From: an uncultured Candidatus Actinomarina sp.
GTDB lineage: Bacteria > Actinomycetota > Acidimicrobiia > Actinomarinales > Actinomarinaceae
NCBI GenBank assembly: GCA_902510995.1
Contig: CABXDL010000011.1
Location: forward strand, 1-38,508
Length of the DNA stretch: 38,508 nt
Direction: 5' to 3'
In this document: piece after piece, positions 36,249 through 38,508 of the stretch
Layout: each line of letters opens with the position of its first letter
How positions within the stretch are numbered: the first letter of the stretch is position 1
The notes under the pieces: model-generated
Database searches by the model: none
What the model was told of the DNA's origin: nothing
Seen by the model: only the letters and a program-made list of their open reading frames with translations
Program-made: the position numbers and the translations under genes

Positions 36249-37940
36249 ATGACAAAAAAAAGAGTACTGATTGCAAACCGTGGTGAAATAGCTTTAAGGA
36301 TTATACGTTCAGTAAAAGAACTCGATATGGAAGCAATAGCAGTGTATTCAGATGTTGATGCTGACTCTCTTCATGTTAAAAGAGCTGATGAAGCTTACTA
36401 CTTAGGTGGTTCTCTTCCTTCTGAAAGTTATAGAAATATGAAAAAACTAATGAAAGCTGTTGCAGATACAAATGCAGATATGGTTCATCCTGGGTATGGG
36501 TTCTTAGCTGAGAATGCAGATTTTGCTAAAGCTGTTCAAAAAAAAGACGTTATATGGATTGGGCCAAACCCAGAAACAATTAAATCGATGGGTGACAAGA
36601 TTGAATCAAGAAAACTTATATCAAAAGCTGGATTAAATCCAGTCCCTGGACAATTAAAACCATCAAGAACTAAAAGAGAAGCAACTAAAGATGCTGCCGA
36701 ATTTGGTTATCCAGTTGCATTAAAAGCAGCACATGGCGGTGGTGGAAAAGGATTAAGAATAGTACATAATGAAAAAGAGCTTTTAGATAACTTTGAAATA
36801 GTAAAGAGAGAAAGTGAAGCATATTTTGGTTCATCCCAAATATATGTAGAAAAATTTATAAAACCTGCAAGACACGTTGAGACCCAAATATTAAGTGATA
36901 AATATGGTAATCATATTTATCTTGGCGAAAGAGACTGCTCATTACAGAGAAGAAATCAAAAACTTATTGAAGAGAGTCCTCCTGTTTGGTTGTCAGAATA
37001 TGGAAGAGAACAGTTGGAAAGTGCAACCATGAGGATTGCAGAAATATCAGACTATGTAAATGCAGGCACTATAGAATTTTTAGCTGATACTGATGAAAAT
37101 TTTTACTTTCTTGAAATGAACACAAGACTACAGGTTGAACATACTGTTACAGAGATGCGATACGGTATTGATATTGTTAAAGAACAGATAAAAATAGCAC
37201 TTGGTAATTCATTAGAAGATTTTAAAACTGAACCTAGAGGACATAGCATTGAATTCAGAATTAATGCTGAAGACCCTGCTAATAATTTCTTACCTACTCC
37301 AGGAACTATTACAGAATATAGGGAACCAATGGGAAATGGGGTCCGTGTTGATGGTTGGGTTAAAACAGGCTCCTCTATTTCTCATTTTTATGACAACTTA
37401 ATAGCTAAGTTGATTGTTTGGGGAGTTTCTAGAGAAGAGGCTATTTCAAAAGGAAAACGTTGTCTTGATGAATATATTATTGGAGGAGTCCCAACTACAA
37501 CTTCAATACTTTCACAAGTTTTATCAACAAAAGAATTTAGGGAAAGCAAAATACATGTAAAGTTTCTTGAAGAAAATTTTCAGATAGAGGAAGTTGAAGA
37601 AGAAGAATTCATAACTGACAGACCTCAAAAAGTAAATATAGCACTTGATGATTCTACAAATGCAAGTTTGGCCCCACAGAGGCCAAAAAAAATAGGTATG
37701 GATTTAACTGGAAATATTAAGAATCCAGGAATAATAACTGCTGACATGCAAGGAACAATCGTTGATACTATGACAAAGCAGGGAAAGAAAGTAAAAAAAG
37801 GTGACTCATTATTTGTTTTGGAAGCAATGAAAATGGAAAAAGTAATTACAGCTCCAATTCCTGGAACAGTAGTTCAATTTAATATTAAAAAAGGACAAGC
37901 TGTTAACAAGGGTGACGTCCTTGTAGAGATCTCAATATAA
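36249..37940 (+). CDS. Acyl-CoA carboxylase alpha subunit (biotin carboxylase + biotin carboxyl carrier domain)
   Basis: RVLIANRGEIALRIIRS, KAAHGGGGKGLRIV, EMNTRLQVEHTVTE, C-terminal biotinyl motif EAMKMEK. Confidence 0.96.
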   Translation: MTKKRVLIANRGEIALRIIRSVKELDMEAIAVYSDVDADSLHVKRADEAYYLGGSLPSESYRNMKKLMKAVADTNADMVHPGYGFLAENADFAKAVQKKDVIWIGPNPETIKSMGDKIESRKLISKAGLNPVPGQLKPSRTKREATKDAAEFGYPVALKAAHGGGGKGLRIVHNEKELLDNFEIVKRESEAYFGSSQIYVEKFIKPARHVETQILSDKYGNHIYLGERDCSLQRRNQKLIEESPPVWLSEYGREQLESATMRIAEISDYVNAGTIEFLADTDENFYFLEMNTRLQVEHTVTEMRYGIDIVKEQIKIALGNSLEDFKTEPRGHSIEFRINAEDPANNFLPTPGTITEYREPMGNGVRVDGWVKTGSSISHFYDNLIAKLIVWGVSREEAISKGKRCLDEYIIGGVPTTTSILSQVLSTKEFRESKIHVKFLEENFQIEEVEEEEFITDRPQKVNIALDDSTNASLAPQRPKKIGMDLTGNIKNPGIITADMQGTIVDTMTKQGKKVKKGDSLFVLEAMKMEKVITAPIPGTVVQFNIKKGQAVNKGDVLVEISI

Positions 37941-38317
37941 TGGCAAATATACATGGAATTGGTGTAGACCAAGTTAACTTAAATAGAGTAAGAAAAATAT
38001 TAGAAAAATCTAAATCAAAATTTGAGACACGTTGTTTCACAGACCATGAAATAGAATATGCAAATAAATTTAATGATCCAGCTAAAAGACTTGGTGCAAG
38101 ATTTGCTGCAAAAGAAGCTGTTATGAAGTCTCTTGGTAAAGGATGGAGAGAATTGAAATGGAAAGAAATCGAAATAACTGGGGGTGGAAAACCTACAGTA
38201 AACTTATTGGGCAATGCATCTCAACTAGCTCAAGTAAATAAAATAGGAACTATACATATTTCACTAAGCCACGAAAAAGAAACTGCTATTGCGTTTGCTA
38301 TTACTGAGGTAGCTTAA
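37940..38317 (+). CDS. acpS: Holo-[acyl-carrier-protein] synthase
   Basis: GIGVDQVNLNRV, RCFTDHEIEYA, RLGARFAAKEAVMKSLG, HISLSHEKETAIAFAI. Confidence 0.94.
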   Translation: MANIHGIGVDQVNLNRVRKILEKSKSKFETRCFTDHEIEYANKFNDPAKRLGARFAAKEAVMKSLGKGWRELKWKEIEITGGGKPTVNLLGNASQLAQVNKIGTIHISLSHEKETAIAFAITEVA

Positions 38318-38508
38318 TGAATTGGATTGGCATGTTTCCAGGTCAAGGCTCACAAGAAATTGGGATGGGTAAAGAACTATTAACTACTCATAAAGATTTA
38401 TTAATAGATACATTTAAAGAATCTCTTGGATGGTCTATAGATGAAGTAATTAACTCTACTGATTCAGAAGAAATTAAGAAAACAAATATTGCTCAACCAT
38501 ATATATTT
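38317..38508 (+). CDS. fabD: Malonyl-CoA-ACP transacylase, N-terminal part (runs off the window end)
   Basis: MNWIGMFPGQGSQEIGMGKELL...; TAATG overlap with acpS stop. Confidence 0.88.
   Translation, partial: MNWIGMFPGQGSQEIGMGKELLTTHKDLLIDTFKESLGWSIDEVINSTDSEEIKKTNIAQPYIF

Noticed and set aside
1-38508. CRISPR array, IS element or prophage
   Set aside because: No regularly spaced repeats, transposase, integrase or phage structural genes recognised anywhere in the window.

Overview
AT-rich 38.5-kb window that looks like a streamlined, low-GC marine actinobacterial genome (inferred, possibly Actinomarinales/Acidimicrobiia-like, from the eno-divIC-DUF501-ppx gene order, DUF501, and a Rieske gene inside the suf operon; taxonomy not proven). 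Most of it is dense housekeeping sequence: fumC(partial)-sufC-Rieske-sufD-sufB; an orphan DNA methyltransferase with a small Rossmann-like partner; a flavin-split-barrel/UbiA fusion; a heterodimeric ABC exporter; a DsbB/TlpA-like redox pair; a seven-gene sugar-uptake operon with two paralogous solute-binding proteins and a ROK kinase; tRNA-Leu(UAA); ppx-DUF501-divIC-eno-mazG; an epimerase-pgsA-pth-bL25 run; an ABC-2 exporter; tRNA-Arg(CCU); an MGMT-like protein; a PAF-acetylhydrolase-like protein; a two-domain MDR+Gfo/Idh oxidoreductase; typA; and birA/accD/bioY/accA/acpS/fabD(partial). I saw no clear mobile element, CRISPR array or complete defence system. The most unusual non-gene structure is a diverged 57-bp direct repeat (49/57 identical by eye) flanking typA: one copy is the coding 3' end of birA, the other is the typA upstream region. 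Other points worth checking: the fusion protein, the unanchored second solute-binding protein, the asymmetric ABC NBD motifs, and a promoter/operator plus intercistronic hairpin in the sugar operon. All calls come from reading the sequence; no database search was run.
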